Below, piece by piece: positions 47,315 to 61,400 of a DNA stretch of 64,000 nt. Origin of the DNA: Trichosphaerium sp. ATCC 40318 (lineage: Eukaryota; Discosea; Flabellinia; Trichosidae); the NCBI GenBank assembly GCA_038496445.1, contig JALMLS010000361.1:186001-250000 (forward strand), given 5' to 3'. The notes below the pieces were generated by a model. The model was given only the letters and a program-made list of their open reading frames with translations, did no database searches and was not told where the DNA came from. A program made the position numbers and the translations under genes. How positions within the stretch are numbered: position 1 is the first letter of the stretch; every line of letters starts with the position of its first letter.

Positions 47315-49760
47315 ATGCAAGTCACACGAGAAACATTTGCGCGTGTCCTACCTGACATTAAAAGGGCTATAAAAAGATGTGACTTTGTAGCAGTTGATCT
47401 TGAAATGACAGGCCTATCGAACACTCACGAGCGGCCGAGCACATTCGAAACGCTAGACGAGCGCTTCTCGCGTGTTCGTACCTCTGTTTCGCAATTTGTA
47501 CGTGTAACCGCTAGACGTTTGTTTAATTTTGCTAGTTTCCTTGCCAACTGGGTGTATGCACCTTCACATGGGACAAACGCAAAAAAAAGTACGTTTCCAA
47601 GCCTGTTTTTGAAGAAATTGCTTTGAAAAACGTCCTGCGGTGACGCGTACTTCTTTTTTACTCAGTCCTACACTTATTGACCCTATTTAGATTCGTTAGT
47701 AGACCATTCAATTGCTATGTATTTCCAAGGAGTTACAAAGGCATAGAGCGTTGTTACATGAGCGCGGCAAGCTCTATCGAGTTTTTAGCAAGCCACAAGT
47801 TTGATTTTAACAAGTGTATGTATGAAGGTACAGAAACGGGTTCTATACACGAAAAACGTATTGTACAATGGTTTTGAACGTCTTTTTAAGGAGTGTCATT
47901 CTTGAATGAGGCAGAAGCAAAACACTTGAAGAGAGCTCACGAAAACCGTCTTAGCAAGGTGCCTGATGTATCATATGGCGGAGCAGACAAGGAATATGTC
48001 GATGAAGTCATGTACGAAAGTTTTTCATTCTCCCAATTTGGATGACTTACTTATTCTTTTCAAAAAGGGATAAAATACAGACCTTCTTGGACACCACTGA
48101 TGAACCTCATCTCGATCTTGAGCATGCTAATGGATGGAAGAGAAAGTTGATACACCAAGAAACAGCAAATAGGTACTTCACGTGGTATATCACGTGATTT
48201 TTTGATGAAAGAAAGTCACGTGAAAACGCGTTTTTCTAACTTGTTTATGTCGTATTTGAAGATTTAAAAATGCTGTTACTGAGACGATTAAAGTCGAGAA
48301 CTCTTTCAAACAATACATCCGTGTTGTACGCTGTGACGGTAAAGAAAAAGAAAGAAAACATAGAGAAAAAGTTAAAGGACTTGAGGACGAGTTCAATGAA
48401 GCTTATGGTGTTTCAGCTGTACGTAATTAGTATCAGTATTACTGTTTGTGTCGCGTAATTTATCTACTGCATATTTAGCCTATTCAGTGTATTAACAGTT
48501 GTGTGTAGATTATGGATTGCATAAAAGAAAATAAAAAACCTTTATTGGGACATAATATGTTGTTCGATCTATGTCATATTCATCATCACTTTTGTAAGTC
48601 TCTTCCACTTACAATGGATGACTTTAGAAAATCAATTCATGAAATGTTTCCAGTGTACGCGTTTTCTCCAAATAAAAAGAAACAAGCAAGCAAAGGTACT
48701 CCAACTAACAGCTTGAAGCATTTTCGATACAAAACACTTGGCATCAACCCATCCTGCTCTTACAGTACGTCTTAATCTATTAAGCTATTTTTAATGTAAA
48801 AAAAGAGTTTGGAATCTACAGCACTTGGACCATTAAGCGAGCTACTAGCGGAAAGTTTGGAAGATGGTGAAAAGTTTTCTGGTACCCGTCTCCTAATTAC
48901 AACGCGTTAACTCATATTTCTTTGCACTTTAGTACTTGCAAAGGATTTTACAGCCTATGGCGATAAAGAAGAAGGAGATGATACACCAGCAGCTTACCAT
49001 GAAGCTGGATATGATGCATTGGTAACAGGAAACGCATATATTGGAATGATTCAGCGTATAACGAGTATGTTAAGAAACCAAAAACCAAAAAAAAATTCTA
49101 TCTCTTTTTTAGAAGCAACAAAAGTACCTATTGTGCCGACTGATAAGTTGTTGTCATCATATGTGAATACATTACATCTTATGTTCTATGACTCCCCATT
49201 ATACCTTGTAGGCGAACAGCGTAAGTAGTGAAGCCCGAATTCTTCTCAAAACCAAGAACATTTTTTTGTTCGTTTCCATTATGTTTATTCAAGTTTTTTA
49301 GGCGATGTTGACAGATCAGGCACTTTTTATGTTACTGGTTTGACGACAAATGATTCTACAAGAGATATTATGAGCCACTACCAGAAATATGGTAAAGTCT
49401 ACGTAAGATGGATAGACGATGTGTCATGTTTTATCAAATTTCTTGAGTACGTTTCTTTTTGAAAAACTAAGAAAAAATGCTGTTTCTAATGACTTTACAC
49501 TCAGTGACTCGTTTACTGATGAAAACAAACAAAAAATGTTCGACAACAATGACAAGTCTGCTTATAATGTAGCAGACTATGAAAAATACGTTGCAAAGCA
49601 ACTAGGTACGAACTCAGCATTAGTAATTAACTAAACGTGACGAACTGATTTTTTTCAATAAAAAGACAAGAAACGCAAACCAGAAACTGACCTTGACAGA
49701 GAAGAATCGAAGCGTCAAAAACAAAGACAAAGAGAGTTTCCTGAGTGTATTATATTATAA
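47315..49760 (+). CDS. PARN: Poly(A)-specific ribonuclease PARN
   Basis: 3'-5' exonuclease of the DEDD class that removes poly(A) tails and trims small RNAs. ATG 47315 (MQVTRETFARVLPDIKRAIK). DEDD blocks: FVAVDLEMTGL (Asp/Glu of motif I), LGHNMLFDLCHIHHHF (motif II Asp), and YHEAGYDALVTGNAYIGMI (motif III Asp with the His). Other family signatures are QLGVCTFTWDKRKKK, RPFNCYVFPRSYKGIERCYM and SFLNEAEAKHLKRAHENRL. The C-terminal part (VYVRWIDDVSCFIKFL-type RNP strand, then a Lys/Glu-rich tail KKRKPETDLDREESKRQKQR) suggests an RRM-like and nuclear-targeting end. Twelve or so introns. Strong match; R3H domain not checked. Confidence 0.9.
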
Positions 49761-50004
49761 AGGAAGAACATATAAGGGCTACATAAGACTACGATAATAA
49801 AATAAAGCAAACACAAAAAAGGTCTTTTAAATGGACTTCAATCAAAAAACTCGTTTAAAGTTACCCGAGACTAGACCACCTTCTACTGAACCACATGGCA
49901 CTTGAAGACTGGTTCAAAAAACGCAAACAAGTATTTGTCTTGCCTTAATACCTCCACGCGGAAATCTTGGCGTGCAGGTCTTTGTTTATTCTTTTTTTTT
50001 TGTT
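49761..50004. terminator. Convergent intergenic region
   Basis: Lies between the PARN stop (plus) and XPO4 stop (minus). AATAAAATAAAG near 49797 looks like a poly(A) signal. A 17-codon ORF (MALEDWFKKRKQVFVLP) is too short to call. Confidence 0.35.
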
Positions 50005-53000
50005 TTATGTAAAACTTCGTACAGAAAATACAAATGTTCTTAGTCTGTTTAAAAAGACGCCTTGTTCAGCACCAGCTGCCATAAAAAGCTCTTGAAATGA
50101 GTGTTTAAGTTTATCTGATATTTGTGGAGGATATTTTGATACTACAGCAACAGCCACTCGTTCAAAAGAAACCTATTAACATACTTAGTACTTAAATGGA
50201 AATTAATCAGAATAAAATGAGATTTTGGTGCGGCAAATGTTTTTTGAAGTAGTGTTCAATGATTGGTTTTTTTAACAAGTTTGTTTATTGCTTGTTATAA
50301 AAGAACCTCGTTATACAAACGAAAAAGATTTGAAAAAAATCGTAAAAGTTACCTTATCAAAGTGAAGCAGATTAAATATTGCCTTGCCAACTGACTCAAG
50401 TACACCAAGATCTATCTTTGTTTTTGAAAGTAATAATTTAATGATTTCTCCAGATAATGCATTCAATCCAGGTTGTTTATCTTGTGGTAGAACTAACAAT
50501 AAACGATTAGGAAAAAACCTCAAAAAACTAGAGCGTATACCATTTTTAGTCAGCTTCAGCGCATTTGCTGTCAAAACGTTTAGAGCGTCTGCACCTTTAA
50601 ATGCAATAGCAGAAGACGAAGTAGATACACAATAATTTAAATCAGATAGTATACGATCAAATATGTGAGTTGGAAGCCTCCAAATTGTCATATTGTAATT
50701 ACTAACACTTGTGACAAGTAATGTAAAATACTGGCTGCTGATATCAGGATAATTAAGTATGTGAGGTTGTAAACACTGCATAACAACATGCATTCCAAGG
50801 AAAAGTACTTCTCCTCCTTTAGCATGACGTTGATCGCCAATATGGTCCAGGATTTGTATGAGCCGCTTAAGGTCCTTACAATTTTCATTTTTTCTGTCAA
50901 ACTCTGCTTTTGTTGTTTTGTATTTAGCACCTAGGACTATTAGCACGTGCTACTGTAATTTGTTTTTTACTGCGTACCTAATCCTAGCGAATTGTATAAC
51001 TCAAATAATTTTGCTATTGAGCCGTAGAAAGAGGTAGCACCGACTTCATCAAGGAAATCAAGCTTAAGAATAAAGTAAGAAAATACAAGCGAAGCAGTTT
51101 GTCTTACCATGTACTTTGAGGCGTCTTTGAATAGAGATATGATCAGTTTAACTACAAAATTTGATCCTTTGAATACATGGAATAGTGAAATGAGTGTATC
51201 AAAGTGTTGTCTCATGAAGTTATCAATTATTTTTACATTGCGAGGTTGTGTTGCTGTTACAATGCCACGACACCACTTGTGAAGAAAAAGTTAGTAAGTC
51301 TCCAATGCTATACAGTTGTAGTTACCTCTAATACTGCTTCCACGTGATTCAGGACAGCTTGAGAGCTACATTGTTTTGTTACATGTTGCTTATTAGCAAG
51401 CAACATCTTACATCCCGCCTGTTGCGATAGGTGAGCTTACTGCATTTCTTAACGAAAAGGCAATAAAAAGTACATCAATAGGTGTTATTATCTGGTTATA
51501 AAACATAGGTCTATCGGCATCAGATACACCAAGGGCTAATTGCATAACACCTGATACAAATCTCCTATGTGCATTTGTTAGTACGTCTTGGTTTCTATAG
51601 AAACATGTGCCTTTGTAATCTACCAGGTAGTTTAATAAATTTTTCTGTTTTTTCTGTATAAATAGATATCAATCCTTTCCACGCATCTGCGTTAAATTAT
51701 CAGTAGGTAAACGTGTAAAACTACACATTGTATTCCTACCTGTGCTTGAAATAAGGACACCATTCAAGTCTTTCTTTGCCACTTGTGTTAATAAATTGCA
51801 AACCTAGTTTAAGAATAAGTTAACCGAACGACACACAAGAAAATTGAAGTAATACCTGATCAACAACATCTTCTTCAAAGTGGTAGTGTACAATGTTAAT
51901 CACCACTTTTTGTAATATGAATTCTAACAGTTGGTATGCACTTTCACTACGTCTACCATACGCTCTTTGAAGACCAGCACTAAAATAAATTAGCAGTCAA
52001 AAGCAGAAAACTATCACGAAGGATAATGTTACCTTATCGAGTTGTTGCCGGCAGGAAATAATAAATATACTGGCACCCATCTCTCTAATAACATGCATGT
52101 GCGCTCACAAATAAGTGGGCTCCACATTTCAAGTTTGTTCTCTGTCAAACACTTGTTTTCGAACTTGATTATATTAAATACAACGTTCATCAATTGAACT
52201 ACCAAGTCTGGTTGCTAAGACATTTGTCAGCATTAAAAACAACTGTCAAGTCACTAGTATAAAATAAAAATTGTACGTTTGCTTGGGCACATTGAGAGCA
52301 AGCCGATTTTATCCTAGGAGGAATACAAGGTGTCTCTGAACTGAATTTATCAGCAAGAACATATCCAGATATTAGAAGCAACCAATTTAATTCCTCCAGA
52401 GTATGTACAAGCAAGACACCTTTAAAAGCGCAATGTTAATGGATTGTCATAGTGGGGAATGGTTTGTAGTATACTAACCAGAACGAGGACCATCTTTTGC
52501 GAATGCAACGAGTTTATCAAAGACAACTTGAAGACGACTTGTCAAAAGTCTTAGACTTGTCACAACATCGTTTCGTGCGAGCGTAGCAACAGCATCTAGT
52601 TCATCATCATATTTTAACTAAACAACATTACTACTACTCTAAGCATACGCATTCACAATAACTTACGTCATCCTTAAGGGAAGCCAAGTCGATATATTCA
52701 TCTCCTTCTTCTGATAGCTCCTGTTGCGCAACAGAAATTCGTGCATCAACATAAGACATGAAGATCTTATTTGTGTACTCTGGTGGAAACGTGCCACTAG
52801 GTCCCTTTGCTAGAACTTTAAAAACAGTATGGTTAGTCCATCGGCTAGAAGTAGGTCAAGTTGGAGGTACCTAAAGCGAGCCAAACGAAAATCATACTTT
52901 TGAAAGGACGTTCGACAAGTATTCTGTCTTCCTCATCTTGTGCACTCTTAAACTTTCCCAGGCAAAAATTATACCACTCCAATAATGTATTGATAAATTT

Positions 53001-54599
53001 CTGACCTAGTGCAAGTTAGAAAATACTCAAAAGTATTAAACTAGGTACCTTCTGGAACGCTCAATATATTTGTCAATCCAAAGTTTTTAACAATCTTTTC
53101 TACAATAGTACACACGCCATCAATAGCCTCTACATTATCGCTACACAAGAAATATTAAATTATATCATAAAACAACAACGCACCCTGACTGAGACATTAA
53201 ATGTTGTGTAACTTGGATAAGTTTTTGTAAATGTGCAAGGCGTGAATTCTTGTTTTCGAAGACATTCCCATCTGAAAAGTTAAGTTAATCTACAAATCCA
53301 CACGTATTTACCTAAGCATGCTAGAGCAGATATACCGCCAACTATTGAAAAATATGCTTCTTGTTGCTTGACAAATCCGTAAACCTTCAAAAAACAATTA
53401 AAACTGAGTAAAAGTAACATCAATTACGTTAGCATAAAATTGAAGTATCCTCGTGTCTTTTAACAGCAAATCTCGCCACGCAGCGCCTGGTTCGATTGTT
53501 ACTGAATTTCCAGTGTCTAGAATACCAAGGAATTGGCCTATTCAATGCGATTGAGTGGATAGTTTAGTGACTGGATTATGGTGCTTACCATAATTATCAA
53601 AAGGCCATGTCAAGACTGAACATATAACTTTCAGACCGCTTCTGAAATACTCTAGATCACGTGTTTTTTGTAAAGATTGTTCCATTAGAAGTAAAGCATA
53701 TCTCATGACGTCTAATAGATCTTTTTGCTATATACAAAGTAAGGAGCTTTGGATATAAATAATTGTTAAAACCTGGAATGATTTGAAACAACTGCAATGA
53801 AATTCACGCGAAACTCCAAGCCCAGATGCACTTCTAAAGGAACTAAACTCATCTACAGTAGCATTCAAGAGCTCAAGAGCAATTTTTAGCTATGAAATAA
53901 TGTCAACAACGATGCAATGAGGATAACACAAGTATCTTATACCTGCGGTATTGTGCCTTCTCGCAATTTGTTAAGGTTCTGCCAGAACGTGTCACGAAGA
54001 GCTTTGTGGAATTCTCCTGCTTGTAGCGTATCCTGATCAATCCAACCACGCTTCATAATCAAAGCAAGGCACTTACAAGCCTACGAAAAATGTTACAAGC
54101 ACAGTCACTACGAAGAATAAAAAAAAAGTACTTGGTTTATGTTGTACGCCTTTGCTGTTTCTGCTCTTGTCACGATGTACGATAATATAAAATCCCGCCA
54201 TTGTATAACCTGTAAAGGAGGGAGAGTATGCCATTGTGTAGGAATAACGTCCTAGTAATGTGTCACGCTTGAAAAAAGTCACAATAGTGATTACCACAAC
54301 GTACCTTCAACGCTGTAAAAATCTGGTACTGCATCGCTTCAGAGGCATTGTTTTCTATGAAGAAGTGACTAAAACGTTCAAAGACGCGCCCATAGCGTAT
54401 ATTGGCGTACCTAACGCGTACTGGCTGACCGCCAACGCTTGAGGAGAGTTTCTGAATTGTAACAAGAACTCATGCCCATGAGAAGAGGGATTTTGCTATT
54501 ACTAGGTGTTATAGTTGCTTTCTCGGTGGAGCGTACACTAAATGCAAGACACGCGGCCTCAAGTTTCTGTGCTATCTGTCTTATCTCTGTTTGTGCCAT
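50005..54599 (-). CDS. XPO4: Exportin-4
   Basis: Nuclear transport receptor of the importin-beta family (HEAT solenoid). ATG 54599 (MAQTEIRQIAQKLEAACLAF). Early blocks parallel animal exportin-4: IQWRDFILSYIVTRAETAKA, CKCLALIMKRGWIDQDTLQA, LLNATVDEFSSFRSASGLGV, SREFHCSCFKSF. Central blocks: TIEPGAAWRDLLLKDTRILQ, VYGFVKQQEAYFSIVGGISA, DDELDAVATLARNDVVTSLR. The C-terminal exons end ERVAVAVVSKYPPQISDKLK and FVFSVRSFT at 50008. About 20 short introns, most with GTACG or GTAAGT-like donors. In animals XPO4 exports eIF5A and Smad3 and imports Sox proteins; the cargo here is unknown. Only exon junctions are uncertain. Confidence 0.85.
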
Positions 54600-55254
54600 T
54601 TTGGAGCGCTAAACTGAAAAACGAGTGTTGTTCAGTACAAAATAGACAGGCGGGATTTTTAAATGTAGCGTTGTATTACGTGTGTTTGTATAAAGTGTTA
54701 GCGATTGACAAGTGCTGCCAGTTGCTTAGCTTTGTTCGAAATGTTGTGAGAATTCAAAAAATTCGGTTTGACTTCTGTAGCTGTACGTCAAACTTCTGCT
54801 CAGAGCGTCTCATAGCAATACACACTATTAAACAGCTTTAAATTTCCAACTGCGACAGTATGGCCGTAAACACGCCAAGAAGGTACGATTCATTTGTAGT
54901 TGCAGTTTTTAGGGATGCAATTAGACTTTATTTGCTCGTTGGAACACACCAGCGAGCGCAACCAAAATCCTTCTCAAAACCACTTTGACGTCAACAAATG
55001 GTAGTGATTATTAGCCACAAATAATCACTATTCATTGGGTATCTAGTGATACGTTGTTAGATCCCAAATACTTGCTTTAAAACACCACCAAAGCATATCA
55101 ACAGCATCCTAAATATTCGCAACAATACCCTTAACGCGCTTGTAAAAAAACAGCCCAACCAAGTGTGCTTTAGTGGTAGGGTTCGCAGTCCTTTCCTGCG
55201 TACTTTTTGTGCTTGAAAATACAAATACGATTTTAAAGTTCGACGTTAACTGTT
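54600..55254. other. Intergenic region with hairpin
   Basis: About 650 bases upstream of the E2 gene and of XPO4's divergent start. It holds the 11-bp-arm inverted repeat at 55002-55030. A tiny split ORF from ATG 54858 (MAVNTPRR then DAIRLYLLVGTHQRAQPKSF) is open through a 30-base GT-AG gap but too short to call. Otherwise nothing seen. Confidence 0.4.
55002..55030. repeat. Inverted repeat, 11-bp arms
   Basis: TAGTGATTATT (55002-55012) and AATAATCACTA (55020-55030) are exact reverse complements around a 7-base loop, 225 bases upstream of the E2 start. A regulatory hairpin, the end of a small transposon, or an AT-rich coincidence are all possible. Confidence 0.6.
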
Positions 55255-55977
<723 letters not shown>

Positions 55978-56069
55978 AGTTGCGCGTAGACGGTTTTGTT
56001 GGTTAAGTTGGTTGTAAATGAGTTAAGGGAATGTACAAACAGTTTTTGTGTGATTTTAGTAAAAAACGT

Positions 56070-58192
56070 ATGTCGTATCACCCACCAGCTCTTCATCAAC
56101 TGTTTATTTTCAACCCGTTACTTGGGCCCAAAGAGCATGAACAAGCAAAAAAAATATTATATTTTCATCCACCCACAACGTCAATGGATATACAAATGGG
56201 TGCCATTGGCTTGAGCGAAGGGTTGATTAACTTTACAAAGTGCGTTTTGCGTTAAACAAAATACGATATTAACCCAAAAGAACTTTCGCTGGTGACAAAC
56301 CATGCGAAACTATGCACACATTGAAGCATAAACACGTCTATTATTCGCCTGAGGAAGACTTCTGGATAGTGTTGGTGCGTGAACATTTTAAAGCGTATAA
56401 AGCGCCTACTATAGCGTAGGTCGTAAGCTGTCCAAAGATTGTGCGAAGTGGCGCTGATGAAGACGAAAACAAAGGCGTTGACTGGCAAGAGCATCAAATT
56501 GATGACATTGCCTTACATAATGTCGTACGACAAATCTACAATAGATTTAGGGTGCGTATATAAAATGTCAACAAGATTTCGTTCTGGTGCGGTTCTTAGA
56601 GCCTCTAACTGTTCGAAATAGATTTTTAATGGCACTCTACAACGCCTTTTAACAAAGAAAGGCCCTGAGGGACTAAAACAACGTCTTTTGAGTACAATAA
56701 CAAATCTCGTTCTACAAGTTGATTTCGAGCACGTAGACCTCTTTACAACGCTCGACGGTACTCTAAGGGATCATTAATAGCAACATTTCTAAGTCTGGTA
56801 TCTAGGCATGCACTTCCTACCTGTTAATAAGAACGTCTATTTACGTATACAATCATTTATAAACTTGACTGAAGACAACTTTAAAGGTACACAAAAAAAA
56901 GAAGTAACAAATGAAGCTACTTCCTTTTTCGTAAATTTTCGCTGTTTGTGCTACCAGTAAGTTTTTCTTAACTCTTTTATTAGAAGAAATAGCATATTCA
57001 GCATTTCTTTATAAGGATAATTTAGTTTGGAGCGGCCTTGGTAAGTCTGGATGATGAGATCGCTTTTCTTTTTTTTTGTAACTTTTTTGTTTTACTTTTT
57101 TGTTGATCCGTGTCTATTAGAGCAAGAGGATATGAGAATTTTCTATAACTACCTGGTACTATTGATCTAAAACTATCACTACTATAGCCTTGTTACTGAC
57201 TCTTTTATTTTGTTGTAGAATGATTTGAGAAAACATACTAGTTTTAAAAGAAAGAGTGGATTTGTTACTGGTCCTAATGATATCAGAGATACTAATACAG
57301 AAATTGTTGTGCCTTCTGTCTATATTGGAGAGGATGCATCAAAAAAATACTCTTTTGTTATCTTCAAGGTGCGTATCACGTGATTTTTTGTTTCAGTTCC
57401 AAAAAACCAAACTCCTACCACGTGACCTATTTATCGCTTTGCCGTTGTGAAAAAACAAAAAGTACAATATGGGGTAGCGTTGAGGACTAGTTGGGTTTTT
57501 TGTTTGCATGTTGTGAAGTGCTAATTTAGAATTTGTTTAGAAAGGTGATATTACTTGCTTGTATTTGGTTCAACCTAAGGCTGCACATACACTACAATTC
57601 TATCACAGATTATTCGATACAATAAGAGAACATATTGAATTCTTAGATCCAATTATCCAAGAACATTACAGTCGTAGACAAGGGTAAGAGAACACAGAAA
57701 AAAATGCAACTTTTTACTAAGAAAATGATTTTGACATTTGTTAGGGTTGATGACGAGTATCGCTACATTTATTTTAATCACATGAATCTTGCGCTAAAGA
57801 CATCGCTTAAATATAGAGGAAATGAATTATCTAAAGATGTTGTGCGGTTACTTAATGAAATGCATAGCGACTTAGCTGGGTAAGTTTCTGTATTTTTGTT
57901 GCTGCAAGAAAATTTTGAGAAAAAAAACCAACATGTTTTTTCTCTTTGTTGATATCCTGAATAGGCCTGATAATATCAATGAAGTCATGGTTCGTACTCA
58001 AGGAGATGGATGGATTGTTGGGAAGAAGTCTGACCAACGCGAATTTTATGTCATCTTTGACAATAAGAGCGCAAACTTGTTGGAAATTAATGGTGAAGTC
58101 CAAAAAAAAAATTTCTTTTTGACTTATTTTTTCTGTAGATCAAGTTAAAAAGTTGAGTGATACGTACTTTAGTAGTATTTTTATTGGTTGAA
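56070..58192 (+). CDS. CCZ1: CCZ1, Rab7 GEF subunit
   Basis: Partner of MON1 in the guanine exchange factor that activates Rab7 on endosomes and autophagosomes. ATG 56070 (MSYHPPALHQLFIFNPLLGP). The first longin domain matches CCZ1: GPKEHEQAKKILYFHPPTTS, MGAIGLSEGLINFTK, then KPCETMHTLKHKHVYYSPEE and DFWIVL. Later exons carry the second longin-like region (FLPVNKNVYLRIQSFINLTE; VLQKDLLVWSGL-type strands) and a C-terminal third (YRYIYFNHMNLALKTSLKYR, EFYVIFDNKSANLLEIN). The final intron (GTGAAG ... TGTAG) joins to DQVKKLSDTYFSSIFIG and TGA at 58192. About ten introns. N-terminal match is strong; middle exons less certain. Confidence 0.8.
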
Positions 58193-58457
58193 AAAACTAG
58201 AACAAAATATTTAATAAAACACATCAAAAGCATCAAAAAAAAACATACGACTGTTTGGTGGATAAAAACTTTAAAGTGATGTGACAATTTTTTGATGAGG
58301 TTGTAATGTAAAATATTACTGTACATCAAAGTCAAGTACATGTGTTTGTTATCAATACTATAGTTTAGGTATTTGCGTTTATTTACAGCTAGTTTGTACA
58401 AAGATAACCAAAAAAACACCTCCTATGTTCAAGAACTAAGGCAAACAAATGGATTTA
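58193..58457. terminator. Convergent intergenic region
   Basis: About 265 bases between the CCZ1 stop (plus) and the stop of repeat-nuclease copy 2 (minus). AT-rich, with AATAAAA near 58212. No gene seen. Confidence 0.35.
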
Positions 58458-61260
58458 CTAGTGAACTAAAATTTGGGAAGCCTGCATGCCTTTGTCTGTG
58501 GCATCTAATATTACTATTAACCACGATCCTGATAATTATGTTTACTTACGTTCTGAATTAAAGTGATCATCTTCCGGAAGGTGAATTTGTTCTTGTTCAT
58601 TGGTTTTTAGCAAATTTACAAAATTTGATGTTGCATCTGTTATCAGTTTTGTCAATTGCTTTTTATCGCCTGGAACCCACCAATAAGGTACAGATACGAG
58701 AATAACACCTAGACCATCATTAAAAGTGATCATTGGCAGAATTTTAAGCACAAATAAACATGAACGGAAACTGTGATCAGCTAACAAAGTCTAAGATTCT
58801 TACCTATTTGTCGACAATATTGAACTTTCTGGGCATCAAGAGACTTTGTAATTGCAGATGGTGCTGCAAACCGGAACACATCATGGTAGTGCTGCTCTCC
58901 TATGATGAAAGAAGGTTACATTTTGTGTTTGTTCAATGTTTGTGACTTGTCATTTAATGATTGTACCTTGATACTCAAGTGCTAAGTTTAGAAGTGGAAT
59001 ATAAACATCTACTGTTACTTCTTTTTGTGATAAATCATTTAGCCCAATTGAATGCTCCTCTCGTACAATAGTGTTTGGAAATAAAGACTTTACAGTATTC
59101 ACCAAAACACTATTTAAAAAAACTGTTAGTTTCATAAAGATTACAGGCTATGGAGGGAATCCACGTGTCAGTATAGTTGTACTATAGTGCCATAAAAGAG
59201 AGTTGTGGCAACCTTTGCAGTTCAAATCGTTCAAACTCTTCGCTTCCTTTTTCCCAGGCTTGAAAGTGTTGTATAAGCGAAATACCTTAGGTATTTCTGG
59301 TGGAAAAAAAAGGTAGGGTTTGAACGAAGAGAACTGTGGCTGCGCAACTAAATGTTCTTTTGTACCCTTGTAAAGATTTTTTGCTCATTAGCGAGAACTT
59401 TTTCCAATCCCATTTTTTGTTTGGATACATTACTTGAAGGATATGAGGGAAAAGTGTTGTTGTGCACAAATCATGGAGGTTTCTGAATTGCTCATTTGAT
59501 ATTCTGTACCTACGAGATAAGATAAGTACCAATTGTACAAAGAAAAAAAAAGAGAAAAAAGACAAGAACATTAGAAGATAAACGTCACTATACCACATGT
59601 ATGGATCTGAAATGTCAAGCATTTGTTCCACTTTTTTAATATACTTTATCTGGTTTTGTTCTGTTCTCCAGAACGCTGTAGGTGTACGCCTAAATATGGA
59701 GTATTTAGTTTGATTACCAGATAAAAAGCAATATTGGAGAATATTGATGCATAACGTACTTGAAGGATAATGGAGACCACTTGTACTTTGGATAGAGGTT
59801 TACGAGAGTCCGATACAAAGAATGATTATACCTGTACCAAGTTAACAAAATAGCTGCGCAACAAACATGATTTTCCTCTCTTTTGTTGAACTTAAAGTTG
59901 CTGATAAAAATTACCTTTTAAGGACACTTGTTGCTCCAATTTCTTGTATTTCAGGGGCTTTAGCGTTATACCATTCATCCATGGTTTTGTATCCTAACTC
60001 ATGAGCAACTTCATTAAAGCTATCCACTTGGTTTTGTTTACTATCCCAGTAGCTATGAGGTGCACAACTAACCCATAAAAACCTTGTAAGTTGGAAATCT
60101 AAAATATTTTTAGATTGTACGTGAACTTCCATGGTAGCCATCTGAACTCTGGATACAACGCCGTCATTACGTTATACATTGATGTCTTATACCTACAAGT
60201 AAAATAAATAAATACCGTTATGACTTGCCACAGTAAATGAATGAAAAAAACCGGCTTGAACCTGTTAATTATGCTAATTCCGCCAGATTTTTGTATTATT
60301 GCGTTTGTAACATTGTACCAATCTGTCATTACTTTAATACCAATATTTTCAGCTATGGTATCAAAGCGTGCTCGTTGGTTTTTCTTGTCTTCCCAGCAAC
60401 CTACTGGAGCTGTACTAAATCACAATTAGACCAATCACGTGATAAAAAAGTAGAAAAAAAAAAAGTTTTTTGTTGCTCGTTACCTGAAACGCCAAGGTTC
60501 CCAAACTATCTCTGGATAGATAGTTTTAAGTGTCAAGTACAACGAGCCATTGTGCCTAATTAGGTAAATTACAACGTAATTTCGTTATCCTAAAACAAGT
60601 ACTCCCAGTGTCTACAAATGTAATGGAACGTACAAGGCTAGTATCCGCTGTCCACCATCAAAATTAGCTAGGTCAGCTACAACAACGTTATACCATTTGC
60701 TTGGTCTATCAATGCCTAGTTCCACTGAAATCTGATCGTATCTTTTACGTTTGTTTGCCATACTATTCCAGTATCTCATTGGTGCATTTCTTTTATGTTT
60801 GTGAGTTTTCATTTAATTGGCTGCGAAACTTGAAGTTTGTCATGGTTCTCAACCCTTACCTGAACTTCCAAGGCTCCCAATAAAACTCTGGGAATACTGA
60901 TTTAAGCATAGTGCTCATTGAGCTGGAGTATCTAAAGCAACATGAGTGGTTGGAGTTGAAGATTGTATTCATTGAAAGTGTCACTTTCGTAGTTTAGCCC
61001 TGTAAACGATACTGCTGTCACAATTATAATCATTGCGTACAAAGATATTAGCTTACTGTAGCCTCTCTTCAACATTTGGTGTTTTGTAATATAATACCAG
61101 TCCTCATACAAGCGTACATGTAGTATAGGCGCCAGCTCATTCAATAATCTACGTTGATAGCGCTTATCCCGGAAAATGTCTTGTGTGTATAAATTTAAGA
61201 GCAAATGGTATTTTTCGCACTCTCAGTGACCGGTTGGGCGACTGTTCGACTTAATCTCAT
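58458..61260 (-). CDS. WY-repeat protein with C-terminal Vsr-like PD-(D/E)xK nuclease domain (copy 2)
   Basis: ATG 61260 (MRLSRTVAQPVTE), a 41-base intron, then five repeat units: IFRDKRYQRRLLNELAP...DWYYITKHQ / YSSSMSTMLKSVFPEFYWEP; RYWNSMANKRKRYDQIS..WYNV / HNGSLYLTLKTIYPEIVWEP; CWEDKKNQRARFDTIAENIG..WYNV / YKTSMYNVMTALYPEFRWLP; YWDSKQNQVDSFNEVAHELG..WYNA / YNHSLYRTLVNLYPKYKWSP; FWRTEQNQIKYIKKVEQMLD..WYR. The C-terminal nuclease-like domain reads KEVTVDVYIPLLNLALEYQG, EQHYHDVFRFAAP, GVILVSVPYWWVPGDKKQ and ends in LILDATDKGMQASQILVH at 58461. The exon/repeat pattern is the same as in copy 1. About 14 introns. Function unknown; acidic D...E..(Q)H positions suggest an intact active site. Confidence 0.75.
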
Positions 61261-61400
61261 CTTTGGCTCTATCTATCGCGAAAAACCCTGTAGAACGTAA
61301 AAAATAGCCTCTCCATCACGCCAATTACTCCAACGCTTCGTTTATCACAATCACGGTTGGTTTTTAATCAGTCAATTTGTTTCATAACAGCAAAACCACA
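61261..61400. promoter_or_regulatory. Divergent promoter region
   Basis: This 140-base gap lies between the start of repeat-nuclease copy 2 (minus) and the following plus-strand gene. Confidence 0.4.

Noticed and set aside
54858-54990. Tiny two-exon ORF (MAVNTPRR...)
   Set aside because: About 32 codons and no recognisable feature; the GT-AG gap could be coincidental.
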